Positions 1 through 7,499 of a DNA stretch of 7,499 bases are shown here, piece after piece (within the stretch, counting starts at the first letter, position 1; every line of letters starts with the position of its first letter). The stretch is from Thermoflexales bacterium (lineage in GTDB: Bacteria > Chloroflexota > Anaerolineae > Fen-1058): assembly GCA_030834835.1 (NCBI GenBank), contig JAUQXD010000634.1:1-7499 (forward strand), in the 5' to 3' direction. The position numbers were made by a program, and so were the translations under genes. Under the pieces are notes generated by a model, which worked only from the letters and a program-made list of their open reading frames with translations, was not told the DNA's origin and did not search any database.

Positions 1-27
1 CATCAACAACATCATACGCTTTTTCAT
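1..27 (-). CDS. 5' end of a minus-strand gene, cut by the window edge
   Basis: Reading the minus strand, a strong Shine-Dalgarno sequence GAGGAGG (32-38) lies four bases before an ATG at 25-27. Nine codons, MKKRMMLLM, remain before the window ends. A basic start followed by hydrophobic residues is the usual opening of a signal peptide or membrane anchor, so an exported or lipoprotein product is likely. No family can be assigned from nine residues. The gene is divergent from the large regulator at 367 and shares the spacer with it. Confidence 0.55.
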
Positions 28-126
28 TGTGCCTCCTCATGGCAGTTGTTCCTGGCAGGCAACAGGATAGCAAAACCAGGCCGAAATTTCGTCACCAAAA
101 ACAATGAGATTTTACCGGAGGGGATA

Positions 127-264
127 ATGAGAATCGTCAACCTGGTATGGGTGTACGACGATCCACTTTCCCACCAGTGTGGCGCTGAAGCAGGCGGCGA
201 CGGCTTATCGAGAAAGGCACGATCGGGCACCGATGATCGCCCAGAGTCGTCACACCCGGGATGA
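127..264 (+). CDS. Possible small ORF or gene remnant, 45 aa
   Basis: A Shine-Dalgarno-like GGAGGGG (117-123) precedes an ATG at 127, opening a 45-codon frame that ends in TGA at 262-264. The product begins MRIVNLVWVYDDPLS, an ordinary beta-strand-like start, and then becomes hydrophilic and low in structure (rich in G, A, S, R, D). That split suggests the start of a once longer gene that degenerated, or a chance frame behind a good ribosome binding site. The same frame extends upstream to a TTG at 46, but the ATG has the better site. I do not recognise a family. The regulator's promoter lies just downstream. Confidence 0.25.
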   Translation: MRIVNLVWVYDDPLSHQCGAEAGGDGLSRKARSGTDDRPESSHPG

Positions 265-293
265 TCGATTCACACAAAGCGTTTGAGTGTCTG

Positions 294-316
294 TCATTTT
301 GGTCACATCCAAATGA
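294..316. promoter_or_regulatory. Imperfect inverted repeat, candidate operator
   Basis: TCATTTTGG (294-302) and CCAAATGA (309-316) are reverse complements apart from one extra T in the left arm, with a 6-base loop. The right arm ends directly against the -10 box at 317-322, so a bound protein would block RNA polymerase. Autoregulation by the downstream LuxR-type protein or repression by another factor are both possible. Confidence 0.35.
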
Positions 317-322
317 TATAAT
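317..322 (+). promoter_or_regulatory. Extended -10 promoter for the LuxR-type regulator
   Basis: A consensus TATAAT (317-322) is preceded by TGA, giving the extended -10 pattern TGnTATAAT. No convincing -35 hexamer sits 17 bp upstream (TCATTT at 294-299), which is tolerable for extended -10 promoters. Transcription would start near 329-331, leaving a leader of about 36 nt before the ATG at 367. Confidence 0.55.
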
Positions 323-366
323 CGTGGCAGGGGACATTAAGGGTGGCCAGAGATCGTGTTTAGCCT

Positions 367-2955
367 ATGGAACTCATCGAGCGCGATCAGCAAATACAGA
401 AATTAACCGATGCCTGGCGTCAGGTCAAGGCTGGCAAAGGCCGCATCGCGCTAGTCAGCGGCGAGGCTGGAATCGGTAAAACTTCCCTGGTCGAGCGCTT
501 CGTTTCCGAGCAGGGTCGATCGGCGCGGGTGTTGTGGGGCGCTTGCGATGCCCTGTTCAGCCCACAGCCGCTCGGCCCTTTCATTGGAATTGCTCTCCAG
601 ATACAATCCAACCTACCCCGTTTGTTCCAGTCAGGCATCGACCGCTTATCGTTTTCGACTGAATTCTTCGTCTATTTACAGACAAGCCCCACCCCGGTCA
701 TCGTTGTTATCGAAGACCTGCATTGGGCCGATGAAGCGACTCTGGACGTGGTCAAGTTTTTAGGGCGACGCATTCAGCATTCCAGAACATTACTGATCTT
801 GACTTATCGCGACGATGAGGTCAGCAGTAAGCATCCCCTGTGGTTGTTGCTCGGTGATTTTCCGGTTCATCTTACCGATCGGATTCCTCTGCCCCTGTTA
901 TCGTCGGGCGCAGTGGATCGTTTGGCGCAGCAGGCCACCCGACGATTGGAAGGATTATTCCGGGTTACGGGTGGAAACCCCTTTTTCGTGACTGAAATTA
1001 TCGCCAGCGACACCGGGGGCGTTCCACCGTCTGTTCGAGACGCAGTTCTGGGGCGCGTCGCCAGGCTTTCTCCCACCGCAAAAAATATCGTCGAGCTGGC
1101 CTCACTGATACCCGGCGCAGCAGAAGTGTGGCTGATCGAGGCGATCCTCTACCCCGATTCTATGGCTCTGGACGAATGCGTGGAGCGCGGTATTTTGCAT
1201 CCCGAGGGGAATGCATTGGCATTTCGCCATGAGCTGGCGCGGCAATCGGTCGAAGACTCGCTCCCGATTGGGAGGACCAGGGACCTGCACAGCAAAATTT
1301 TGGGAGCGCTGTTGAGCAAGGAAGCCGATCCAGCGAACCTGGCGCGGCTCGTCCACCACGCGACCCGCGCAGAGGATGAGCAAGCCACCCTCCGATTTGC
1401 CCCTCCGGCGGCACGCCAGGCCAGCGGATTGGGTGCCCACCGGGAAGCCGCTGCTCTCTACCGGATATCTCTCCGCTACCCACAGCGGTTATCGCCGGAA
1501 GATCGGGCAGAACTGCTCGAAAGTTTATCCTTCGAGTGTTACCTGATCGATAATATGGAAGAGGCGATTCAGGCCCGGGAGCAGGCGACCGTCATCTGGG
1601 AGCGGTTAGGGCGCCGGGAGCGAACCGGCGACTGCAAACGCTGGCTATCAAGATTGCACTGGGTCGGAGGAAATAAAAAGGAAGCGGAGAGATACGCCGA
1701 TCTGGCCATCGAAATTCTCATGGCCCAGCCCCCCGGACCGGATCTGGCGATGGCCTTCAGCAACAAATCCCAGCTGCATATGCTTGCCTGGGAGGAAGAG
1801 CCGGCTTTGGAATGGGGAAAGCGAGCCATCGGGCTGGCAGAGAAACTGGGCGCCGTGGAAATCCTGGTTCACGCCATGACCAACGTTGGGGCAGCCGAAT
1901 TCCTGATCGACTTTGAGACCGGGGTGGAGAAAATCAAGCGCGCCCTGCGGATCGCTCGTGACCAGGAAATGCACGATCACGTGTCTCGCTGTTACGCCTG
2001 TCTGGCCTCTTCCAGTGTTCAATTTCGCCACTATCCACAAGCGCATCATTGGATGACAGACGGGCTCGAATACACCACCGCAAGGGATCTGGATACCTAC
2101 AGTGTCTATTTGCGCGGCTGGCAGGCGCAACTATGCTTCGAGACCGGGCAATGGGCTCAAGCGGAGGAAAACGCGCTCGAAGCGCTGCGGTTAGGGCGGT
2201 TCGAAACCATCACCCCAATTCCGGCGTTGATCGCCATGGGCCATTTGAAGGTGCGCCAAGGCGATCCAACGGCCATGGAGTTCCTGGATCAGGCTCGATC
2301 TCTATCGCTCCCGACCGGTGAGCTCCAACGGATCGGGCCGCTGGCGGCCGCGCGCGCCGAAGCCGCCTGGTGGCAGGGTGATCTGATTCAGGTTACGGCC
2401 GAAGCGGCCAACGCTTATGAGCTGGCCCTGAGCCGGAGTGATCCCTGGATTTTAGGACAGCTTGCCTACTGGCTGTGGCGCGCAGATGTGCGAGACATCC
2501 CTGTGGAAAGGTTAGCGCGTCCGTACGCCGGGATGATTCTTGGCGAGTGGCAAGCGGCTGCCCAGGAGTGGGCGGAGATCGGCTGCCCGTTCGAACAGGC
2601 ATTGGCCCTGGCAGAGGGCGATGAGGCAGCACAGGTCCAGGCGCTCGCCATCTTTGAGAAGCTCGGCGCCAGGCCGGCCGCCGATAGGCTGCGCAAGCAC
2701 CTGCAAGATCAAGGATTTGCGAACCTTCCGCTCAAATCAAGACCCCCTAAACTAACAGGTTCAGACGACCTGACGCCGCGCGAGATCGAAGTCCTGCGGC
2801 TGATAGCCGCCGGGTTATCCAACCCTGCCATCGCCGAAAAATTGACGATCTCAGTGGGAACGGTGAAAGCTCATACAAGCAACATCTATAGCAAGCTGGG
2901 CACGAATAATCGTGTTCAGGCTTTATCCCGGGCGCGGGAATTGCGTCTGTTGTAG
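367..2955 (+). CDS. LAL/MalT-like LuxR-family transcriptional regulator with N-terminal ATPase
   Basis: This is a large ATP-binding LuxR (LAL) regulator of 862 residues, a usual length for the family. The start MELIERDQQ matches the typical LAL opening. Walker [10 protein letters not shown] lies at about 32-40, Walker B VIVVIED at 111-117 followed by LHWADE, and a TYRDDE sensor-like strand at 146-151. The GGNPFFVTE motif common in these STAND-type ATPases follows. The middle (roughly 330-780) is helical and TPR-like, probably the ligand- or partner-sensing part. The C-terminus (802-862) is a LuxR/GerE helix-turn-helix opening with [15 protein letters not shown], with [17 protein letters not shown] as its recognition region. 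Such proteins usually activate transcription when an inducer and ATP promote oligomerisation. No good Shine-Dalgarno sequence precedes the ATG; AAGGGTGG (339-346) is too far away. It may control the oxidase gene that starts 184 bp downstream; the inducer is unknown. Confidence 0.92.
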   Translation: MELIERDQQIQKLTDAWRQVKAGKGRIALVSGEAGIGKTSLVERFVSEQGRSARVLWGACDALFSPQPLGPFIGIALQIQSNLPRLFQSGIDRLSFSTEFFVYLQTSPTPVIVVIEDLHWADEATLDVVKFLGRRIQHSRTLLILTYRDDEVSSKHPLWLLLGDFPVHLTDRIPLPLLSSGAVDRLAQQATRRLEGLFRVTGGNPFFVTEIIASDTGGVPPSVRDAVLGRVARLSPTAKNIVELASLIPGAAEVWLIEAILYPDSMALDECVERGILHPEGNALAFRHELARQSVEDSLPIGRTRDLHSKILGALLSKEADPANLARLVHHATRAEDEQATLRFAPPAARQASGLGAHREAAALYRISLRYPQRLSPEDRAELLESLSFECYLIDNMEEAIQAREQATVIWERLGRRERTGDCKRWLSRLHWVGGNKKEAERYADLAIEILMAQPPGPDLAMAFSNKSQLHMLAWEEEPALEWGKRAIGLAEKLGAVEILVHAMTNVGAAEFLIDFETGVEKIKRALRIARDQEMHDHVSRCYACLASSSVQFRHYPQAHHWMTDGLEYTTARDLDTYSVYLRGWQAQLCFETGQWAQAEENALEALRLGRFETITPIPALIAMGHLKVRQGDPTAMEFLDQARSLSLPTGELQRIGPLAAARAEAAWWQGDLIQVTAEAANAYELALSRSDPWILGQLAYWLWRADVRDIPVERLARPYAGMILGEWQAAAQEWAEIGCPFEQALALAEGDEAAQVQALAIFEKLGARPAADRLRKHLQDQGFANLPLKSRPPKLTGSDDLTPREIEVLRLIAAGLSNPAIAEKLTISVGTVKAHTSNIYSKLGTNNRVQALSRARELRLL

Positions 2956-2974
2956 GGGCATAGTAGGTAATGAG

Positions 2975-2996
2975 TAGGTTGTTGACCTATCCGTTT
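2975..2996 (+). terminator. Weak hairpin after the regulator gene
   Basis: TAGGT (2975-2979) and ACCTA (2985-2989) form a 5-bp stem around a 5-base loop, followed shortly by TTTT (2993-2996). The stem is short and AT-rich, so it would be a poor intrinsic terminator. It may instead be a protein-binding site. Confidence 0.2.
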
Positions 2997-3023
2997 TCCG
3001 CCGCGCCGTTCTTCTTCCTGAAG

Positions 3024-3054
3024 TAAACCTCAAAATAAACCCCTCAAATAAACC
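3024..3054 (+). repeat. Three TAAACC direct repeats
   Basis: TAAACC occurs at 3024-3029, 3036-3041 and 3049-3054, separated by similar CTCAAA-type spacers (period 12-13 bp). The array lies 11 bp upstream of the large dyad and about 85 bp upstream of the oxidase start. It could be a tandem activator site; LAL/MalT-type regulators do bind repeated short boxes. It could also be a chance local duplication. Confidence 0.3.
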
Positions 3055-3065
3055 CTTTGCAGATG

Positions 3066-3091
3066 ATCTTAGTGAGATATCTTGCTAAGAT
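3066..3091. promoter_or_regulatory. 26-bp dyad, probable operator of the oxidase operon
   Basis: The segment has outer arms ATCTTAG (3066-3072) and CTAAGAT (3085-3091) around a core AGATATCT; 22 of 26 positions obey dyad symmetry. It also reads as two abutting 13-bp units, each close to ATCTT-N3-AAGAT; the right unit (3079-3091) is a perfect inverted repeat and the left has one mismatch. The size and symmetry resemble dimer-of-dimers operators of TetR- or MarR-type repressors. It lies 48 bp before the oxidase ATG. A weak promoter (TTGCAG at 3057-3062, TATCTT at 3078-3083) would overlap it. The regulator is not identified. Confidence 0.5.
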
Positions 3092-3139
3092 GGGATTGTT
3101 CGCGTTGAGCGCGAAAAATCGCATTCCGGGGGTATCCTG

Positions 3140-4558
3140 ATGATTGAGAAAGTCATGGAAACGAGCCAGGCAGTCAGCGCACTGGACAAGACGGTGGCGG
3201 CCAGTTTCAAGGCCAGTCTGCGGGGCGAGCTCATCCAGCCTGAAGATGAGCGGTACGACGAAGCCAGAAAAGTTTACAACGGGATGATTGATAAGCGCCC
3301 GGCGTTCATCGCCCGCTGCGTCGATGCCGCCGACGTGATCGCGGCGGTCAACTTCGGCCGGGAGCACAATCTATTGATCGCCGTGCGCGGCGGGGGGCAT
3401 AACGGGGCCGGGCTGGGCATCTGCGATAGTGGCCTGGTCATCGACCTCTCCCGGATGCGCGGCATCCGGGTGGATCCGATCCGCCGTGAAGTGCGTGTCG
3501 AGGGCGGCTGTGTGTGGGGCGACGTTGATCATGCGACGCACCCGTTTGGTCTGGCCGTGCCCACAGGTTTCATCTCGACCACAGGTGTTGGCGGCCTCAC
3601 GCTCGGCGGCGGCGTGGGCTATCTGACCCGCAAGTATGGGCTGACGATTGACAACCTGCTGGGCGTGGACATGGTGCTGGCCGACGGCAGTTTCGTCACG
3701 GCTAATGAGAAAGAGAATACAGATTTGTTCTGGGCCGTGCGCGGCGGAGGTGGAAATTTCGGTGTTGTCACCTCCTTCCTGTTCCGGGGTGATCCGGTCG
3801 GCCCGACTGTCTACGGCGGCCCCATTTTCTGGCCGTTGGAGCACGCTGATAAGGTCATGCGCTTCTGGCGCGACCTGATCTTAAGCGGCCCTGAGGACCT
3901 CAACGGCTGGTTCGGCTTCCACACTGTGCCGCCGGTTGAGATGTTCCCCCAGGCGCATCATCTGAAAAAGATGGCCGTTATCACCTGGTGCTATGCGGGT
4001 GACCTGGAGAAGGCCGCGCAGATTTTCAAGCCGATCCGGGAAGTCGCTCCTGCGGCCATGGACTTTGCCGGGCCAATCCCGCTTCCGGCGTTGCAGAGCA
4101 TGTTCGATGGGCTGTACCCGCCCGGCTTGCAGTGGTACTGGAATGCCGATTTTGTCACCAACCTCACCGACGAGGCAATCGATCTTCATCGACAGTATGC
4201 CAAACAGTTGCCCTCCGTGCACTCGACCATGCACCTGTATCCCATCAACGGCGCTGCTCACAACGTGGGCAAAAACGACACTGCCTGGAACTACCGTGAA
4301 GCCAATTTCGTTCAAGTGATCGTCGGCGTGGATCCTGATCCGGCCAACAACCCGCGCACAATTGCCTGGTCAAAGGAGTATTGGCGCAAGCTGCATCCTT
4401 ATTCGGCCGGGGGAGCCTACGTCAATATGATGATGGACGAAGGCCAGGAGCGCGTCCAGGCTGCTTATCGTGACAACTATGCCCGCCTGGCGCAGATCAA
4501 GGCCAAATACGACCCGCAGAACCTGTTCCGGATGAACCAGAACATCAAGCCGGCATGA
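3140..4558 (+). CDS. FAD-binding oxidoreductase with BBE domain
   Basis: This is a 472-residue flavin-dependent oxidase of the berberine-bridge/6-hydroxy-D-nicotine oxidase type (VAO superfamily). Residues about 50-190 form the FAD-binding domain: AVRGGGHNGAG carries His87, the probable 8-alpha-histidyl FAD attachment site, followed by LVIDLSRMRGI, TTGVGGLTLGGGVG and LFWAVRGGGGNFGVVT. The C-terminus (about 425-470) is a BBE domain ending NLFRMNQNIKPA. The second attachment cysteine of bicovalent relatives appears absent: the stretch around 142-152 reads TGFISTTGVGG. Attachment is therefore probably through His87 alone. Such enzymes oxidise alcohols, amines or sugars with O2; this substrate is unknown. 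There is no export signal. A GGGGG run (3128-3132) serves as ribosome binding site for the ATG at 3140; ATG 3155 is an alternative. It leads the group of enzyme genes behind the 26-bp dyad. Confidence 0.93.
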   Translation: MIEKVMETSQAVSALDKTVAASFKASLRGELIQPEDERYDEARKVYNGMIDKRPAFIARCVDAADVIAAVNFGREHNLLIAVRGGGHNGAGLGICDSGLVIDLSRMRGIRVDPIRREVRVEGGCVWGDVDHATHPFGLAVPTGFISTTGVGGLTLGGGVGYLTRKYGLTIDNLLGVDMVLADGSFVTANEKENTDLFWAVRGGGGNFGVVTSFLFRGDPVGPTVYGGPIFWPLEHADKVMRFWRDLILSGPEDLNGWFGFHTVPPVEMFPQAHHLKKMAVITWCYAGDLEKAAQIFKPIREVAPAAMDFAGPIPLPALQSMFDGLYPPGLQWYWNADFVTNLTDEAIDLHRQYAKQLPSVHSTMHLYPINGAAHNVGKNDTAWNYREANFVQVIVGVDPDPANNPRTIAWSKEYWRKLHPYSAGGAYVNMMMDEGQERVQAAYRDNYARLAQIKAKYDPQNLFRMNQNIKPA

Positions 4559-4657
4559 GACCGTCAGATGAATAGTCCCACCGGCACAGCCTGGCCCCGG
4601 TTGGATCGGCACGGATTGTCCAGAGAGGAGCGATCAACGCCAGCAAAGAGGGGACGC

Positions 4658-5083
4658 ATGTTGCAGACACCGATTGTCTACACGAGCACGCACAGGATCA
4701 AGTTCTCCGATCTCGATCCTTATAATCACGTGCGTACGGCAGTCTATTCAGCCTACTACATCGATCATCGCATGAACGGCTTGCGTGAACATGCTGGCTG
4801 GGATCTAAAGACCCTGGCGAAGTTGCCCTTCATGGTCTGGGTCAGGCGAATGGAGGTCGACTTTCTACGGCCGGTCGTCGGCGATCAGGCGATCACCATC
4901 ACGTCATTCGTGCGCGAGTTCCGTGGGCCTGATGCGTACATCGAGTGCAGCATGGTCGATGAGTCTGGAAAGAATGTTTCGCGCTGCCTGATGATCGTCG
5001 CCTACGTCGACAAGAGCACGAATCGGGCACTGGATTGGCCGGCCGATAGGATGGCGCTGTTCTTCGAAAAAGAAACGGTCTGA
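4658..5083 (+). CDS. Hot-dog fold acyl-CoA thioesterase (4HBT-like)
   Basis: A 141-residue protein with the hot-dog thioesterase pattern: an N-terminal strand, then FSDLDPYNHVRTAVYSAYY (16-34), where Asp20 and the NHV turn fall where 4HBT/YbgC-type enzymes keep their catalytic Asp and the start of the central helix. Later come VDFLRPVVGDQ (67-77) and strands ending in CLMIVAYVD (110-118). It probably hydrolyses an acyl-CoA or other acyl thioester in the cytoplasm. I chose ATG 4658 because AGAGGGG (4647-4653) lies four bases upstream and family homology begins there. An in-frame ATG at 4568 would add 30 residues that look like untranslated spacer and has no good ribosome binding site. The gene follows the oxidase in the same direction with a 99-bp gap. 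Substrate cannot be inferred. Confidence 0.85.
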   Translation: MLQTPIVYTSTHRIKFSDLDPYNHVRTAVYSAYYIDHRMNGLREHAGWDLKTLAKLPFMVWVRRMEVDFLRPVVGDQAITITSFVREFRGPDAYIECSMVDESGKNVSRCLMIVAYVDKSTNRALDWPADRMALFFEKETV

Positions 5084-5128
5084 GTTGGGCGGCTTCGTCA
5101 AGGCCAGTTGGTGAGCTAAGAAAATGAG

Positions 5129-6022
5129 ATGACACGCGTAGCCATCTTGCGGTGCGGGAAGCTGCCCAGTTTCGTCAACTGGGCAGTCCCCAACCTGGAT
5201 CAATTATTCGAAGAGGACAATCTGCTCCTCCAGGGGTTCGAAGCGCGGGGATTTCAGGCCCGGCCCATTGTCTGGAACCAACCCAAAATCGACTGGAGCC
5301 AATTCGACATCGTGCTGATCCGCAGCACGTGGGATTATCTCGATGACCAGGATCGGTTCCTGCATGTTTTGGCGCAAATCGAAGCGTCCCCATGCAGGCT
5401 CTTCAATCCTTTGTCGGCAGTCCGCTGGAACATCGACAAGCACTACTTATTTGACCTGGAGCAGTGGGGTGTACCAATCATTCCAACCTGTCTGGCATCG
5501 AACGTCGAGACAGACACACTTCATCGGCTGTTTGTTGATGCGCAAGTGCCAACCGTCATCCTGAAACCCACCATCGGTCTGGGCGGGTCCCACTCCTATC
5601 GAGTGCCGTTGGATGAGCTCAACCACACACTAACAACGCTAAGGGCCAGTCAGCCGCATCGTGAATACTTGATACAGCCCTTCATCGAAGGTATTGTCAC
5701 CGAGGGCGAATGGTCGTTCATCTATTTCAACCGGCAACTTAGCCATGTATTGTTGAAAAAGCCTGCTCCAAATGACTATCGGGTACAGGGAATCTACGGG
5801 GGAACCGTCCACGCGGTCGAACCGCAAGCGCATGATCTCTTGCAGGCTGAGGCCGTAATGGCCAAACTTTCCTCTGACATTCTGTATGCACGCCTCGATT
5901 TCGTGAGAGTAGGCCGTCACTTGTCCGTGATAGAGATCGAACTCATCGAACCCATCTTTTCATTCAACCTGTTTCCCGAGAGCATTGGGCGTCTAGTCGA
6001 TGCCATCTCAAAATTCGTGTGA
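5129..6022 (+). CDS. ATP-grasp domain protein (RimK/glutathione synthetase-like ligase)
   Basis: A 297-residue single-chain ATP-grasp enzyme, close in style to the DcsG-like group. Seen in order: IVLIRSTWDY (61-70) closing the N-terminal domain; NPLSAVRWNIDKHYL (93-107); VILKPTIGLGGSHSYRV (143-159) with the ATP-binding Lys and glycine-rich loop; LIQPFIEG (181-188); GEWSFIYF (193-200); a basic stretch VLLKKPAPNDYRVQ with GGTVHAVEP (224-232); and YARLDFVRV (253-261) with VIEIELIEP (267-275), the probable Mg-binding strands. FSFNLFPES (277-285) replaces the commoner ExNPRP ending. These enzymes activate a carboxylate as acyl phosphate and join it to an amine or thiol; DcsG itself closes D-cycloserine. 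No amino acid carrier or partner ligase lies nearby. The ribosome binding site is weak. An overlapping ATG at 5124 stops at once. The gap to the thioesterase is 45 bp, consistent with an operon. Confidence 0.82.
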   Translation: MTRVAILRCGKLPSFVNWAVPNLDQLFEEDNLLLQGFEARGFQARPIVWNQPKIDWSQFDIVLIRSTWDYLDDQDRFLHVLAQIEASPCRLFNPLSAVRWNIDKHYLFDLEQWGVPIIPTCLASNVETDTLHRLFVDAQVPTVILKPTIGLGGSHSYRVPLDELNHTLTTLRASQPHREYLIQPFIEGIVTEGEWSFIYFNRQLSHVLLKKPAPNDYRVQGIYGGTVHAVEPQAHDLLQAEAVMAKLSSDILYARLDFVRVGRHLSVIEIELIEPIFSFNLFPESIGRLVDAISKFV

Positions 6023-6051
6023 AAGGGCCACCGGCTTTGAGGAGGCAGATC

Positions 6052-6180
6052 ATGTTTCGGCTATGGCGAAGTTCCCTGGTTCTGATAATTGTTCTAGCGA
6101 CGCTGGTCGGCTCCGTGTGGGCTGCACCTGGTACGCCTAACGCGCCGGGTGGCTTACATTCACCGCCGACACCGAGGTGA
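6052..6180 (+). CDS. Signal-peptide ORF, probably a frameshifted secreted protein
   Basis: A perfect GAGGAGG (6039-6045) precedes ATG 6052, which opens 42 codons ending in TGA (6178-6180). The product is a textbook Sec signal peptide: basic FRLWR, hydrophobic core LVLIIVLATLVG (9-20), then VWA-A with a likely cut after residue 24. A short Pro/Gly-rich tail follows. A real ribosome binding site and export signal with almost no mature protein suggest a broken gene. A one-base shift near 6150 would continue as WLTFTADTEVTSVYFSW and stop at 6225. The ORF starts 29 bp after the ATP-grasp gene and may be co-transcribed with it. A genuine short secreted peptide cannot be excluded. Family unknown. 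Confidence 0.45.
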   Translation: MFRLWRSSLVLIIVLATLVGSVWAAPGTPNAPGGLHSPPTPR

Positions 6181-6286
6181 CCTCAGTCTATTTCAGTTGG
6201 GCTTGCGCCGGCTGGAGTATTTCTTGACTCACGAGTATCCGATCCCGAGCACGTTTAATCTCGCACCAGAAAGAGTCCGGTGGTGA
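6149..6286 (+). pseudogene. Possible protein-coding remnant in shifted frame
   Basis: A frame open from GTG 6149 to TGA 6284-6286 reads like ordinary protein in its second half (for example LGLRRLEYFLTHEYP and TFNLAPERVRW), while another frame at 6141-6227 reads WLTFTADTEVTSVYFSW. Having plausible peptide segments in more than one frame just after a signal-peptide ORF suggests a decayed exported protein with indels. No family is recognised. Confidence 0.2.
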
Positions 6287-6292
6287 ATTGTT

Positions 6293-7089
<797 letters not shown>

Positions 7090-7093
<4 letters not shown>

Positions 7094-7473
7094 TCCGGCT
7101 GAGCGATAGCTTGTTCTTTGGTCAAAATTCGATTCTCATAGACCTGGATTTTGTGATTCAACAGGTCCAATGTTTTTTGCATCTCCTGGATGCGCGCGGT
7201 CAGCAAATCCCGTTGTTCTTTCAGGATTTCCTTGCGCGTCTCAATGGTCTGGTCGCCGCGCTGCACCAGGTCCATGTATTCGATCAATACTTCGATGGGC
7301 AGCCCGGCGCTCCGCATGCACTTGATGAACTCGACGCGGCGGACATCAAGGTCGTTGTAGTCGCGGATGCCGCTTCCGTTTCGATTGACGGGCGGAATGA
7401 GACCAATCCGCTCATAGTAGCGCAACGTATCCGACGACATGCCCTGTCGCTCACTCACTTCTGCGATCTTCAT
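7090..7473 (-). CDS. MerR-family regulator, AdhR/YyaN-like carbonyl-stress sensor
   Basis: A 127-residue MerR regulator. The N-terminal winged helix-turn-helix is clear: MKIAEVSERQGMSSDTLRYY (1-20), ERIGLIPP (21-28), then RDYNDLDVRRVEFIKCMRSAGLPIE. Residues about 75-115 form the long dimerising helix (KEILKEQRDLLTARIQEMQK and beyond). Cys52 in FIKCMRSAG matches the single conserved cysteine of AdhR-type regulators, which in Bacillus senses formaldehyde or methylglyoxal by thiol modification; it is the only cysteine, so metal binding as in MerR or CueR is unlikely. GAGGTGA (7478-7484) four bases before ATG 7471-7473 fixes the start. The stop codon lies inside the terminal repeat of the element at 6958-7093, so the last residues may have been changed by its insertion. 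The likely original target is the reductase gene downstream, now broken. Confidence 0.9.
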
Positions 7474-7499
7474 AAATTCACCTCGAAGGATAGTGTACC

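Larger units (their letters stand above)
28..366. other. Divergent intergenic region
   Basis: This spacer separates the truncated minus-strand gene from the LuxR-type regulator. It holds a perfect 10-bp palindrome CGAAATTTCG (82-91), a possible minus-strand extended -10 (TGCTATCCT, reverse of 64-72), a small ORF with a good ribosome binding site (127-264), and the regulator's promoter with an overlapping inverted repeat (294-322). No tRNA, terminator or insertion sequence was seen. Confidence 0.5.

Noticed and set aside
82..91. Perfect palindrome CGAAATTTCG
   Set aside because: Only 10 bp, does not extend, and is not clearly placed on a promoter; noted in the spacer entry but not called as an operator.
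1648..2130. Minus-strand ORF of 160 codons inside the regulator gene
   Set aside because: It is a shadow of the TPR-like region of the LuxR-family gene; no ribosome binding site and no recognisable motifs.
4568..4657. Upstream ATG giving the thioesterase 30 more residues
   Set aside because: No good ribosome binding site precedes it and the extra residues are unlike the family, whereas AGAGGGG stands before ATG 4658.
6052..6180. Precursor peptide for an ATP-grasp-modified RiPP (graspetide)
   Set aside because: The ORF is mostly a Sec signal peptide, lacks a core with Thr/Ser plus Asp/Glu repeats, and the ATP-grasp enzyme resembles the RimK/DcsG style rather than graspetide ligases.

Overview
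The window is bacterial, moderately GC-rich and densely coding, with good Shine-Dalgarno sequences in front of most starts. A large LAL-type LuxR regulator, a bacterial BBE-type flavin oxidase and an AdhR-like MerR regulator would suit Chloroflexota or another soil or sediment lineage. That assignment is a weak inference, because there is no rRNA or marker gene here.

Layout. At the left edge the first nine codons of a minus-strand gene, with a strong ribosome binding site, run out of the window. A spacer of about 340 bp follows. It carries a possible 45-codon ORF and a clear extended -10 promoter (317-322) overlapped by an imperfect inverted repeat. The promoter drives an 862-residue LAL/MalT-like regulator (367-2955). 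The next 184 bp hold a hairpin, three TAAACC direct repeats and a striking 26-bp dyad that looks like an operator. Three rightward enzyme genes then follow: an FAD-linked (BBE) oxidoreductase (3140-4558), a hot-dog fold thioesterase (4658-5083) and an ATP-grasp ligase (5129-6022). After them comes a short signal-peptide ORF (6052-6180), which looks like the start of a frameshifted secreted protein. On the minus strand are an aldo/keto reductase gene broken by an internal deletion and frameshift (6293-6929), a 136-bp MITE-like element with 14-bp terminal inverted repeats (6958-7093), and an AdhR-like MerR regulator with a cysteine at position 52 (7090-7473).

How the parts may work together. 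The LAL regulator, oxidase, thioesterase and ATP-grasp ligase form a co-directional group that resembles a small tailoring or biosynthetic cassette. Substrate and product cannot be read from the sequence. The MerR and aldo/keto reductase pair resembles a carbonyl-stress module (aldehyde sensor plus aldehyde reductase). Here the reductase has lost about 115-120 central residues and its reading frame, and an inverted-repeat element sits between the two genes and overlaps the merR stop codon. The right end therefore looks like a decaying module.
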